Of a DNA stretch of 64,000 nt, positions 9,124 through 17,433 are shown piece after piece; position 1 is the stretch's first letter, and every line of letters begins with the position of its first letter. The translations under genes were made by a program, and so were the position numbers. Source of the DNA: Mesorhizobium amorphae CCNWGS0123 (GTDB taxonomy: Bacteria; Pseudomonadota; Alphaproteobacteria; Rhizobiales; Rhizobiaceae); the NCBI RefSeq assembly GCF_001686985.1, contig NZ_CP015318.1, positions 2,106,001 to 2,170,000 of the forward strand. The letters run 5' to 3'. The notes under the pieces were generated by a model. The model saw only the letters and a program-made list of their open reading frames with translations. It had not been told where the DNA came from and made no database searches.

Positions 9124-10518
9124 GTGATAGCTGCCAGCAGAAACGATTTGCATTCAGCGACGATCGGCGACCTGCTCGACCGCGAGCAGCAGCGTTTTCG
9201 CGAAATGCATCCGCACTCGGCGGCGGCCTGGGAAGAGGGCAAGCAGCATTTCCTCTATGGCGGACCGTCGCACTGGATGCGGCGCTGGGCCGGCGGCTTT
9301 CCGGTCTACGCCGCCGAGGCCAAGGGCGCCCACATCAGAGACATCGATGGCCACGACTATGTCGACTTCTGCCTCGGCGATACCGGCGGCATGTGCGGCC
9401 ACGCGCCGGAGGCGGTGACCCGTGCCGCTGTGCGCCAATTGCAGAACGGCACCACGATGATGCTGCCCACCGAGGACAGCCTGTGGGTCGGCGCCGAGTT
9501 GCAGCGGCGTTTCGGCCTGCCCTACTGGACGCTGACCACCTCGGCCACCGACGCCAATCGCGGCGCCATCCGCATCGCCCGCATGATCACCGGCCGCGAC
9601 AAGGTGCTGGTCTTCTCCGGCTGCTATCACGGCGGCGTCGAGGAGGCGCATGTCGAGATCCGCGACGGCCGCGTCGGCATGCGCAACATGATCCATCCGA
9701 ACGGTGTCGACCATTCGGCCGTCTCGAAAGTGGTCGAGTTCAACGATGTCGGCGCGCTGGAACAGGCGCTGTCGGCGGGCGACGTCGCCTGCGTGCTGAC
9801 CGAGCCGCTGATGACCAATTTCGGCATGATCCCGGTCGCCGACGGTTTTCATGCAGCACTTCGCGACCTCACCCGCCGCACCGGTACGGTGCTGGTCATC
9901 GACGAGACGCACACCATTTCCAGCGGATCCGGTGGCTATTCGTCCGAGCATGGGCTGGAGCCGGACATACTGGTGGCCGGCAAGGCCATCGCCGGCGGCA
10001 TTCCGGCCGGCATCTTCGGCGTCTCGCGGGAGATCGCCGAGCGATTGTGGGCGATCGTGCCGATGGTCAATCCGCGCGTGCGCCAGTCGGCGCATCTCGG
10101 CATCGGCGGCACGCTTGCCGGCAATGCGCTCACCGTCGCCACCATGCGCGCGGTGCTGGAAGAGGTGCTGACGCCTGCCAATTTCGAGCTCATGAGCGCC
10201 AACGCCTCGCGGCTGGCGGAGGCTGCGCGGAAGATCATCGCTGCAAACAAATTGCCTTGGCATGTGACGCAGATCGGCGCCCGCGCCGAGATCATGTTCA
10301 TGCCTCAGCCGCCGAGGAATGGCGCCGATGTCATCGCCAGCCGGCGCAGCGATCTTGAGGCGCTGCTGCACGCCTTCTACATGAACGAGGGCATTCTGGT
10401 GACGCCGTTCCACACCATGTTCCTGATGTGTCCGGCAACCACATCGGCCGATGTCGATCGCCATACCGACGTGTTCGCGCGCTTCGTCGACCTGGTCCGC
10501 GGCGCCAGGGTCGTCTGA
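9124..10518 (+). CDS. Class III aminotransferase, glutamate-1-semialdehyde-aminomutase-like
   Basis: 464 residues. The cofactor aspartate lies in VIDETHT (D260) and the Schiff-base lysine in LVAGKAIAGGIPAG (K287). The N-terminal HFLYGGPSHWMRRW and the DTGGMCGH region resemble the GSA-aminomutase-like branch of class III transaminases rather than true HemL, so I do not assign hemL. A GTG start at 9124 follows GGGAG. It lies downstream of the P450 and ALDH genes on the same strand, with the SDR stub starting 3 bases after its stop. Confidence 0.9.
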   Translation: MIAASRNDLHSATIGDLLDREQQRFREMHPHSAAAWEEGKQHFLYGGPSHWMRRWAGGFPVYAAEAKGAHIRDIDGHDYVDFCLGDTGGMCGHAPEAVTRAAVRQLQNGTTMMLPTEDSLWVGAELQRRFGLPYWTLTTSATDANRGAIRIARMITGRDKVLVFSGCYHGGVEEAHVEIRDGRVGMRNMIHPNGVDHSAVSKVVEFNDVGALEQALSAGDVACVLTEPLMTNFGMIPVADGFHAALRDLTRRTGTVLVIDETHTISSGSGGYSSEHGLEPDILVAGKAIAGGIPAGIFGVSREIAERLWAIVPMVNPRVRQSAHLGIGGTLAGNALTVATMRAVLEEVLTPANFELMSANASRLAEAARKIIAANKLPWHVTQIGARAEIMFMPQPPRNGADVIASRRSDLEALLHAFYMNEGILVTPFHTMFLMCPATTSADVDRHTDVFARFVDLVRGARVV

Positions 10519-10521
10519 GCG

Positions 10522-10680
10522 ATGGCACAACCCTTCGACCTCAACGGCAGAGTGGCGCTGGTGACCGGCGGCGGACGCGGCATTGGCGCGGCGATCGTCA
10601 CGCGCTTCGCCGAAGCCGGCGCTTCGGTCGTCATCGCCGATGGCGGCGGTCGTGCCCCGGCGCACAACAGGGCGGTGTGA
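10522..10680 (+). pseudogene. Short-chain dehydrogenase, 5' stub only
   Basis: The ATG 3 bases after the aminotransferase stop opens an SDR N-terminus with the Rossmann motif [12 protein letters not shown], but the frame leaves family-like sequence after about 46 residues and stops at residue 52. The rest of the ~250-residue enzyme, including the YxxxK active site, is absent. What follows within about 20 bases is the middle of an ABC permease. The simplest reading is a deletion that removed the SDR 3' end and the permease 5' end together. Confidence 0.82.
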
Positions 10681-10691
10681 CGAGAACGTAG

Positions 10692-11474
10692 CGACTGAAA
10701 GTACCCGCCGGTCCGGTCGGCATCTACCACATCCTCTCGGCGCTCGATCTCAAGCGGGACTACGAGACCGGCATCGGTCCATCCCGGCCGGGCACGGCGC
10801 TCTACCGGTCGATCATGCTGCGCACCTTCATGATCGCCTCGACCACTTCCATCATTGCCCTGGTGCTTGCCTTTCCGCTCTGCGCCTTTCTTGCCCGCCA
10901 GAGCGACCGCGTCCGCAACCTGCTGCTGCTGATGGTGCTGCTGCCCTTCTGGACCTCGATCCTGGTCCGCACCACGGCCTGGCTCGCGCTGCTGCAGGAC
11001 CGGGGCGTGATCAACACGCTGCTGATGGATTTGGGCCTGATCGATGCACCCATGAAGCTGCTTTACAACCGCGTCGGCGTCATCGTCGCGCTGGTCCACG
11101 TCATGCTGCCCTTCATGATCTTTCCGCTGCTTGCCTCCATGCGATCGATCGATCCGCGCCTGTTCAGGGCAGCGCTGTCGCTCGGCGCCACGCCCTTCTA
11201 CGCCTTTCGGCGCGTCTACCTGCCTCAGGTCATGCCGGGCGTCATGGCAGGCACGCTGATGGTCTTCGTCGTCACGCTCGGCTTCTATGTCACGCCGATG
11301 CTGGTCGGCGGCCCCGGCGACCAGATGATCAGCTACTATATCGCATTGTTTACCACCAGCACGCTGAACTGGGGCCTTGCCTCATCGCTGGGCCTGATCC
11401 TGCTGGTCATCACACTTTCGCTCTACGCCATCCAGAACGCCCTGCTGCGCCGCAGTGGCGTCGGCATCCGCTAG
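10692..11474 (+). pseudogene. ABC transporter permease (PotB-like), 5'-truncated
   Basis: An open frame after a stop at 10689 encodes VPAGPVGIYHILSALDL and then normal PotB-type permease sequence, including the cytoplasmic EAA-like loop FRAALSLGATPFYAFRRVYLP that contacts the ATPase. The first transmembrane helix and a start codon with a ribosome site are missing; the first ATG (10815) lies within the family-conserved region. It would have been the first permease of a spermidine/putrescine-type importer. Neither a binding protein nor an ATPase remains upstream, so it is probably non-functional. Confidence 0.78.
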
Positions 11475-11482
11475 GAGGCCCG

Positions 11483-12287
11483 GTGTCCGGTCCGAGACAA
11501 ACCTCCGCCGTTCGGCTCGGCCGCCTCAGCCTCGGGCTGTTGGCCGCTATGGTGCTGGCCTTTCTGATGTCCCCGCTGATCATTATCGTGCTGTTCTCGT
11601 TCAAGAGCAGTGGCGACTTCACCTTTCCGATCACCGGCTGGTCGTTGAAATGGTACGCCGAGTTCTTCTCGACGCAGACCTGGATGGATGCCTTGCGCAA
11701 CAGCCTGGTCCTGGCTGTCTCGACGACACTGCTGGCGACGCTGCTCGGCACCATGGCGGCACTCGGCCTTGCCGCGCCGCAACTGCCCGGACGCCGGCTG
11801 ATCTCGGCCTTCCTGCTGATCCCGATGATCGCGCCTGTCGTTATCGTCGGCGTCGGCATGTATTTCGTCTTCTCGATGACTGGCCTGACCGCGACCTTTC
11901 CCGGGCCTCATCCTCGGTCATACCTCGCTCGCCGTTCCGTTCGTCGTGGTGACCGTCTCAGCGGTTCTGACCGGTCTCGACCGGCGACTGCTCTGGGCCG
12001 CCGCCAGCATGGGCGCACCACCCTTCCTTGCCTTCCGCAAGGTGACGCTTCCGGTCATCCTGCCGGGCATTGCCTCGGGCGCACTGTTTGCCTTCGCCAC
12101 CTCGCTCGACGAGGTGGTGGTGACGATGTTCCTTGCTGGCCCGGGACAACGCACCTTGCCGCGCGAAATGTTCACCATCGCCCGCGACACGCTGACGCCG
12201 ACCATCGCAGCTGCCGCAACGGTGTTGATTGCCGCCTCTATCGTGCTGCTGGCCGCTTCGACATTGTTCGGCCGTTCAAACCGATAG
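11483..12287 (+). pseudogene. ABC transporter permease (PotC-like), frameshifted
   Basis: A GTG start with AGGAGG 5 bases before it opens a PotC-type permease (about 265 residues if repaired). The correct frame is lost at 11900-11905, where the run CCCGGG appears to have one base too many. Before it the protein reads to LTATFPG; after it the neighbouring frame continues smoothly through GLILGHTSLAVPF, the EAA loop LLWAAASMGAPPFLAF and the final helix. The unshifted frame runs on to a later stop with meaningless sequence. A sequencing error is possible, but the truncated partner upstream supports real decay. Confidence 0.8.
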
Positions 12288-12428
12288 AGCTTTGACAGCC
12301 GCGCATGCCGACAGCTTGAAGCCGCGTCCGGCAGGCGCTTTGCCGCGCTCCCAAAGGGAGGCGAAACGATCTGATCGGCAACCGGGTAATTCTGCTCAGG
12401 CGATCGAAGCTATCGGGTCTGCGGCAGA

Positions 12429-13427
12429 CTATTCGGCTGGCTCGAATCTGCCTTGCAACAAGACTGTCGCGATCGGCCCAAGCGGATTGGCGATCCGGCT
12501 TTCCAAGACCTCGATAAGCTTGTGCCCTACGTCTGCCATGTCTACGGAATGAACGCCGATCTTTGCCGGCAGGAAGCGCGCCAGACGCGTGCTGTCACGG
12601 GTGACGATGTGGACATCGCGGCCCGGCTCAAGACCGCGCCTGCCGAGAGCGTGCAGTGCTCCCAGAAGACCAAGTTCGTTAGCGCATGCCAGGCCCGTCG
12701 GCGGATCTGGGGACGCCAGCAAACGATCAAACCAGGCTGCGCTCGATTCCATCGTGAACGTGCCGTGGCCGATCAGCGATTGGTCGATCGGAATACCGGC
12801 CTCGGCCATCGCCCTTCCATAGCCTGCAAGACGCATGGCGCTCGCCTGATCCTTCTGCACGAGAAGTTGCAGCGCGATGCGTCGGCAGCCCTTGTCCATC
12901 AGCCGCCGGGTCGCGTCGTAGGCGATCTGCTCATTGTCGATATCGACATAGGGATACGCGATGTCCAGGTCGGTTCTTCCAAACGCGACGAACGGTATGT
13001 CTTGATCCAGCAACAGCTTGACGCGCGGATCGCCCGAGACCATGCGCGTGATGATCAGGCCGTCGGCGCTACGCGCCTGAAGCAGGCGCTGCACACTTTC
13101 GACGGGATCGTCGTCGGGCGTGGTGGAATAAATGGACAGACTATAACCAGCTTGCCGCGCCGCCAGCGTCATGCCTTCGATCAAGGGAAGCTTCGCCAGA
13201 TCGGACAGGTAGTCGCGTGTTTCCATCGGCAGCACCGCCGTCAGCGTCAGGGTTCGTCCGGTCTTGAGCGCGCGACCGTGATGGTTTGGTACATAGCCGA
13301 CCCGCTTCGCCACCTCCTTGACGCGCGCCATGGTCGAGGGATGCACTTCCGGCCCATCTTTCAGAGCGCGGGATACCGTGGTCACCGAAAGGGAAAGTTC
13401 CGCCGCGATCTGTTTTAGATTGGCCAT
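12429..13427 (-). CDS. LacI-family transcriptional regulator
   Basis: 332 residues. The N-terminal LacI helix-turn-helix reads LKQIAAELSLSVTTVSRALKDG, followed by the hinge helix GYVPNHHGRALKTGRT and a periplasmic-binding-protein-like sensor domain. I start at MANLKQ; an in-frame ATG five codons upstream (13442) is also possible, and neither has a strong ribosome site. It is divergent from the ABC operon at 13644, and two near-identical palindromes lie between them, so it very likely represses that operon and itself. The ligand is probably the transported compound. Confidence 0.93.
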   Translation of the reverse strand: MANLKQIAAELSLSVTTVSRALKDGPEVHPSTMARVKEVAKRVGYVPNHHGRALKTGRTLTLTAVLPMETRDYLSDLAKLPLIEGMTLAARQAGYSLSIYSTTPDDDPVESVQRLLQARSADGLIITRMVSGDPRVKLLLDQDIPFVAFGRTDLDIAYPYVDIDNEQIAYDATRRLMDKGCRRIALQLLVQKDQASAMRLAGYGRAMAEAGIPIDQSLIGHGTFTMESSAAWFDRLLASPDPPTGLACANELGLLGALHALGRRGLEPGRDVHIVTRDSTRLARFLPAKIGVHSVDMADVGHKLIEVLESRIANPLGPIATVLLQGRFEPAE

Positions 13428-13472
13428 GTCGCCCGACTTCATTTGCGAAAGCGACGGCTGATTTCGCTGACC

Positions 13473-13488
13473 ATCGTAACGTTACCGG
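13473..13488. promoter_or_regulatory. LacI-type operator, regulator-proximal copy
   Basis: ATCGTAACGTTACCGG contains the 10-base palindrome GTAACGTTAC with TC flanking on one side. It shares the core of the perfect palindrome at 13571-13590, about 98 bases away. It lies 46 bases upstream of the regulator's start, consistent with autorepression or a repression loop. Confidence 0.7.
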
Positions 13489-13570
13489 ATTCGGCCTGAC
13501 GGTCAAATCCGGGCTCACCGCAACTCAACGGCTCCGCCTGGAAGCAGCTTGACTCTAGGGCATTTCGCGG

Positions 13571-13590
13571 TAATCGTAACGTTACGATTA
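13571..13590. promoter_or_regulatory. LacI-type operator, perfect 20-bp palindrome
   Basis: TAATCGTAAC is followed directly by its exact reverse complement GTTACGATTA. The central CpG is typical of LacI/GalR operators. It lies 54 bases upstream of the binding-protein start codon, where it would overlap the operon promoter. Confidence 0.82.
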
Positions 13591-13643
13591 CAAAAAAAGC
13601 CCACCTGATCGACATTTTGATAAATCCTGGAGGAGGAGAACCT

Positions 13644-14684
13644 ATGTCCTGGCTACGCATTTCCCTGGCAGCGATCGCAGTCTCGGCCGCCTTGCCCGTC
13701 TATGCCCAAACAGTCACCATCACGACCGCAGGCGGCGACTATGGCAACGCCATGAAGGAGGCCATGTGGGCCCCCGCTGCAAAGGAGCTTGGCTATGATG
13801 TCCGCGAGGAGACGCAGAGCGACGGCCTGGCTGCCCTGAAGATGCAGGTCACCGCAGGCACGGTCACGACCGACATCATCCACCTGGGCTCACCGGAAGG
13901 CGCGCAGGCGGCTGCACAGTCACTGCTGGAGCCGCTCGACTACAAGATCATCGATCCCAACTCCGTGCCGGCCGGTGCAAAGTCCGACTACTGCTATCCG
14001 TTCGACTCCTATGGCACCGTCATGTCGTGGAACACCAAGGCCTTTGACGAGAATCCGCCGAAGACCTGGGCGGAGTTCTGGGACGTTGCCAAATTCTCGG
14101 GCCGTCGCGCCCTGCGCGCCAACGCGCAGGACCTGATCGAAATCGCCCTTCTCTCTGATGGCGTGGCGCCGGCAGACGTCTATCCCGTGCTCAGCACGCC
14201 GGAAGGTCTGGCGCGCGCTATCAAGCGGCTTGAAGCGATCAAGCCAAATGTCTCGGTCTGGTGGACCTCGGGAGCCCAATCCGCGCAGTTGCTGAAAGAC
14301 GGCGAGGCGGATCTGGTCGTTACCTGGAACGGACGGGCGCAAACCGTCAAAGCGGATGGCGGCGCGGTTGACTACACGTTCAAGGGTTCCGTCATCGGCA
14401 CCGACTGCCTTGGGGTGCCGAAGGGAGCGCCGAACAAGGAAGCGGCCATGAAGCTGATCGCAGCGATGACGCAGCCCGCGCGCGTGGCGAAGCTGACCGA
14501 TTTCATCGCCTATGGTCCGGTCAATCCTGCGGCCTATGAGGGTGGCCTCATCCCCGAAGATCGGCTGAAGACCCTGGCGACCGCTCCCGAAAATGCTGGC
14601 ACGTCGGTGTTTTCGAATGCGGACTGGTGGGTCAAGAACGGCGAGGCTGCGCAAAAGGCATTTGATGAAATGATGAACCGCTGA
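13644..14684 (+). CDS. ABC transporter periplasmic substrate-binding protein (polyamine-type, family 1/PotD-like)
   Basis: 346 residues with a signal peptide (hydrophobic 6-18, cleavage after VYAQ or nearby). The mature protein has the spermidine/putrescine-type fold signatures: ITTAGGDYGNAMKEA at the start, the SYGTVMSWNTKAF strand, and a C-terminal ANWWVKNGE-like end (NADWWVKNGEAA). The ATG at 13644 follows GGAGGAGGAG. It is the first gene of an operon of SBP, ATPase, two permeases and a phosphorylase, under the LacI operators. The phosphorylase suggests a nucleoside-like or thio-nucleoside ligand rather than a polyamine, which is inference. Confidence 0.92.
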   Translation: MSWLRISLAAIAVSAALPVYAQTVTITTAGGDYGNAMKEAMWAPAAKELGYDVREETQSDGLAALKMQVTAGTVTTDIIHLGSPEGAQAAAQSLLEPLDYKIIDPNSVPAGAKSDYCYPFDSYGTVMSWNTKAFDENPPKTWAEFWDVAKFSGRRALRANAQDLIEIALLSDGVAPADVYPVLSTPEGLARAIKRLEAIKPNVSVWWTSGAQSAQLLKDGEADLVVTWNGRAQTVKADGGAVDYTFKGSVIGTDCLGVPKGAPNKEAAMKLIAAMTQPARVAKLTDFIAYGPVNPAAYEGGLIPEDRLKTLATAPENAGTSVFSNADWWVKNGEAAQKAFDEMMNR

Positions 14685-14713
14685 GTCTCGCATTCGCCAG
14701 CTTTGAGCCCGTG

Positions 14714-15751
14714 ATGAAGTCGCTCCCGATCACCATCGACAGCGTGAGCAAGGCCTATGGGGCCTACGTCGCGCTGGACGATGTCTCGCTCGACGTTCAG
14801 GCTGGCGAATTCCTCACTTTGCTGGGACCGTCCGGGTCGGGCAAGACCACGCTGCTCATGGCTCTGGCCGGTTTTGTCCGGCCCGATTCCGGCAAGCTCC
14901 TGTTGGGTGACCGGGACGTTACCCGCCTGGCCCCCAACAAGCGCGACATCGGCATTGTATTCCAGAACTACGCCCTGTTCCCCCACATGAGCGTGCTGGC
15001 GAATGTCGAGTATCCATTGGCGCTGCGCAAGACGCCGAAAGCGGAGGCCCGTCAGCGGGCGCTTGACACCTTGGCCCGCGTGAAGCTGGAAGGTCTTTCG
15101 GAGCGCAACATTGCTGCACTGTCCGGCGGTCAGCGCCAGCGGGTGGCGCTGGCGCGGGCGATCGTCTTTGAACCACGCGTGATGTTGATGGACGAGCCGC
15201 TGTCGGCGCTCGACAAGAACCTGCGCGAAACCATGCAGTACGAGATCCGGCGCCTGCACGATGATCTGGGGATCACCACGATCTATGTGACGCATGACCA
15301 GCGCGAAGCGCTGACCATGTCCGACCGGGTTGCGGTGATGAATTCGGGCCGCATCCAGCAGATCGATACGCCGCAGCGAATCTATGATCGTCCATCGACC
15401 CGCTTTGTCGCGGAGTTCATGGGCGAGGCCAACATTGTGCCCCCGGGCTCGGTGCGCAGAGTAGACGGCGCCGATGCGTCACGCGAAACTGTGATGATCC
15501 GCGCGGAAAGCCTCCATCTTGACGCGAAGCTCGTCGGGCGGAACGGAGTGGCGCTCGAAGGAATACTACGCGCCAAGGCGTTCCGCGGCGAAAACTGGCT
15601 TTTGACGCTGGCGCTTGATGGTGGGCAGGAGGTTCTTGTGTGCATTCCCGCAGCGCTGGCCGGCGGCTGCGCCGAGCTTGTCGTCGGTCAGCGGGTGACC
15701 GCATATGCGCCAGCAGAGAAGGTTCACGCGATACCGGGAGCGATAGCGTGA
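14714..15751 (+). CDS. ABC transporter ATP-binding protein (PotA-like)
   Basis: 345 residues. Walker A GPSGSGKTT is at about 38-46, the Q-loop is in IVFQNYALFPHMSV, the signature is LSGGQRQRVALARA, Walker B is VMLMDEPLSALD and the H-loop is YVTHDQREA. A C-terminal TOBE-like domain follows (FMGEANIVPPG onward), as in the MalK/PotA subfamily of importers. A GTG directly before the ATG is an alternative start. The stop overlaps the next GTG (GTGA). It drives import through the two downstream permeases. Confidence 0.95.
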   Translation: MKSLPITIDSVSKAYGAYVALDDVSLDVQAGEFLTLLGPSGSGKTTLLMALAGFVRPDSGKLLLGDRDVTRLAPNKRDIGIVFQNYALFPHMSVLANVEYPLALRKTPKAEARQRALDTLARVKLEGLSERNIAALSGGQRQRVALARAIVFEPRVMLMDEPLSALDKNLRETMQYEIRRLHDDLGITTIYVTHDQREALTMSDRVAVMNSGRIQQIDTPQRIYDRPSTRFVAEFMGEANIVPPGSVRRVDGADASRETVMIRAESLHLDAKLVGRNGVALEGILRAKAFRGENWLLTLALDGGQEVLVCIPAALAGGCAELVVGQRVTAYAPAEKVHAIPGAIA

Positions 15752-16635
15752 CCGCCATCGTGGATCCTGCGCTCGCGGCCGATGCGCGACGCGAACGGCG
15801 GTTCTTCCTTTCGCTGTCGCTGCCGGCGCTTTTCATCGTTGGGCTGGCGGCGATACTGCCCATCCTCTGGATCATCCGGCAATCCTTCCTGACCACCGGA
15901 GGTGAATATACCGTCGGCAATTACGAGAAGGTGCTCTCGAGCGGACTGACATGGTCGGCGCTCCTCACAACCCTTGAGCTGTCCCTGGGCACGCTGGTGA
16001 TCTGCATTCTACTCGGTACCCCCTTGGCGCTCGCCCTGGCCAGCGCCAGACCAAGGGTGGCCAATTTGCTGATGGCCTTCGTCATGCTGCCGTTGTGGAC
16101 TTCAATTCTGGTGCGCACCTATGGCTGGCTCGTGCTCTTGCGGCGCGATGGCCTTATCAACGCGGCTTTGACAGGTTCAGGCCTGACAGCGGAGCCATTG
16201 CCGCTGGTCTACAACTTCACGGGAACGCTGATCGGCATGGTTCACTACATGCTGCCGCTGTTTCTGCTGCCCGTTTATGCCGCGATGCGCGATATCGACG
16301 CCAACCTTGTTCGCGCGGCGGCGAGCATGGGAGCCACGCTCGGGCACGTGATCCGCACGGTCATCCTGCCGCTTTCGGCCGGCGGCATCTTCTCGGGTTC
16401 GATGATCGTCTTCATCTACACCATAGGTTTTTTCATCACGCCGGCGGTGCTTGGCGGCGGCAAGGTAAATCCTCTCTCCATCCGGATCGAACGCACGCTG
16501 TCGACCTTTCAGGACTGGGGTTCGGCGAGCGTGTTGGGCATTCTGCTCCTCGTTCTCATGGCGCTGATCGGTGTGATGTTCCTGGCGGCGCGGCGACTGA
16601 TGGCGCGCAACAAAGTCGGCGCAGCCCATGCTTGA
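15748..16635 (+). CDS. ABC transporter permease (PotB-like)
   Basis: 295 residues, about six membrane helices, with the first at residues 22-45. The ATPase-contact loop reads LVRAAASMGATLGHVIRTVILP. The GTG at 15748 overlaps the ATPase stop and has GGGAG 7 bases upstream. It is intact, in contrast to the truncated relative at 10692-11474, and shares the segment LPLWTSILVRTYGWLVLL with it (FWTSILVRTTAWLALL there). It forms the channel with the next gene product. Confidence 0.93.
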   Translation: MTAIVDPALAADARRERRFFLSLSLPALFIVGLAAILPILWIIRQSFLTTGGEYTVGNYEKVLSSGLTWSALLTTLELSLGTLVICILLGTPLALALASARPRVANLLMAFVMLPLWTSILVRTYGWLVLLRRDGLINAALTGSGLTAEPLPLVYNFTGTLIGMVHYMLPLFLLPVYAAMRDIDANLVRAAASMGATLGHVIRTVILPLSAGGIFSGSMIVFIYTIGFFITPAVLGGGKVNPLSIRIERTLSTFQDWGSASVLGILLLVLMALIGVMFLAARRLMARNKVGAAHA

Positions 16636-17419
16636 CGCCTATCCGGACAACAGGCTGGCCCTCATCCTGCTGTGGGGCTTTTCCGCGCTCGTGATGGCGT
16701 TCCTGATGCTGCCGACGCTGGTGGTCGTGCCGCTCTCCTTTTCAGCTTCCGATCTTCTCGAGTTTCCGCCGCGCGCATACTCGTTGCGCTGGTACGAGAA
16801 TTTCTTCGGTTCGGCGACATGGATGGCCGGGCTCAGGACGAGCCTGATCCTCGGGACATTGACGGCGACGGTCGCAGTGCCCCTGGCGCTGCTCGCCTGC
16901 ATCTCGATCAACCGGCTCGGCGGAAAGGCCGCCTTGGCCATTCAAGGCGTGCTGCTCACCCCCTCCATCGTGCCGGGAATCCTGCTTGCGATCGGTCTCT
17001 TCTTCGTGCTGGCGGCGCAAGGTCTGGTCGGAACGCTGTTCGGCGTGCTGGTCGGACATGTGGTGCTGGCCATCCCGGTCGCGTGCATTGTGTTGTTGCC
17101 CGCCCTGGCCCGCTTTGACTGGAACCAGGTTCAGGCGGCGCGCAGCCTCGGCGCAAACTGGGCAAGAGCCATTGGCGGAATAATTGTTCCGCAACTTCGG
17201 CTCAGCCTGTTGTCGGCGACATTGATGGCCTTCCTGACGTCGCTCGACGAGTCCGTCATTTCGATCTTCGTCGCAAGCGGCCGCAACAGCACGCTGCCGA
17301 AGCTCATGTTCCTGTCGCTGCGCGATCAGATCGATCCGACCATTGCTGCGATCTCGACATTGTGGACCGCCATCGTCGTGGTCGTCGTCCTGATCGTGAC
17401 CCTTCGCCAAAGATCCTGA
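16628..17419 (+). CDS. ABC transporter permease (PotC-like)
   Basis: 263 residues, six predicted helices, with the EAA loop VQAARSLGANWARAIGGIIVPQL and the family-typical TSLDESVISIFVASGRNSTLPKLMF. The start overlaps the preceding gene by 8 bases, showing tight coupling. Together with the PotB-like subunit it completes the importer. Confidence 0.93.
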   Translation: MLDAYPDNRLALILLWGFSALVMAFLMLPTLVVVPLSFSASDLLEFPPRAYSLRWYENFFGSATWMAGLRTSLILGTLTATVAVPLALLACISINRLGGKAALAIQGVLLTPSIVPGILLAIGLFFVLAAQGLVGTLFGVLVGHVVLAIPVACIVLLPALARFDWNQVQAARSLGANWARAIGGIIVPQLRLSLLSATLMAFLTSLDESVISIFVASGRNSTLPKLMFLSLRDQIDPTIAAISTLWTAIVVVVVLIVTLRQRS

Positions 17420-17433
17420 CCGAGACTGGAAAC

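Noticed and set aside
9124..10518. Assignment of the second class III aminotransferase as HemL
   Set aside because: Lysine and aspartate are conserved, but the N-terminal and gating regions differ and the context is catabolic, not tetrapyrrole synthesis.
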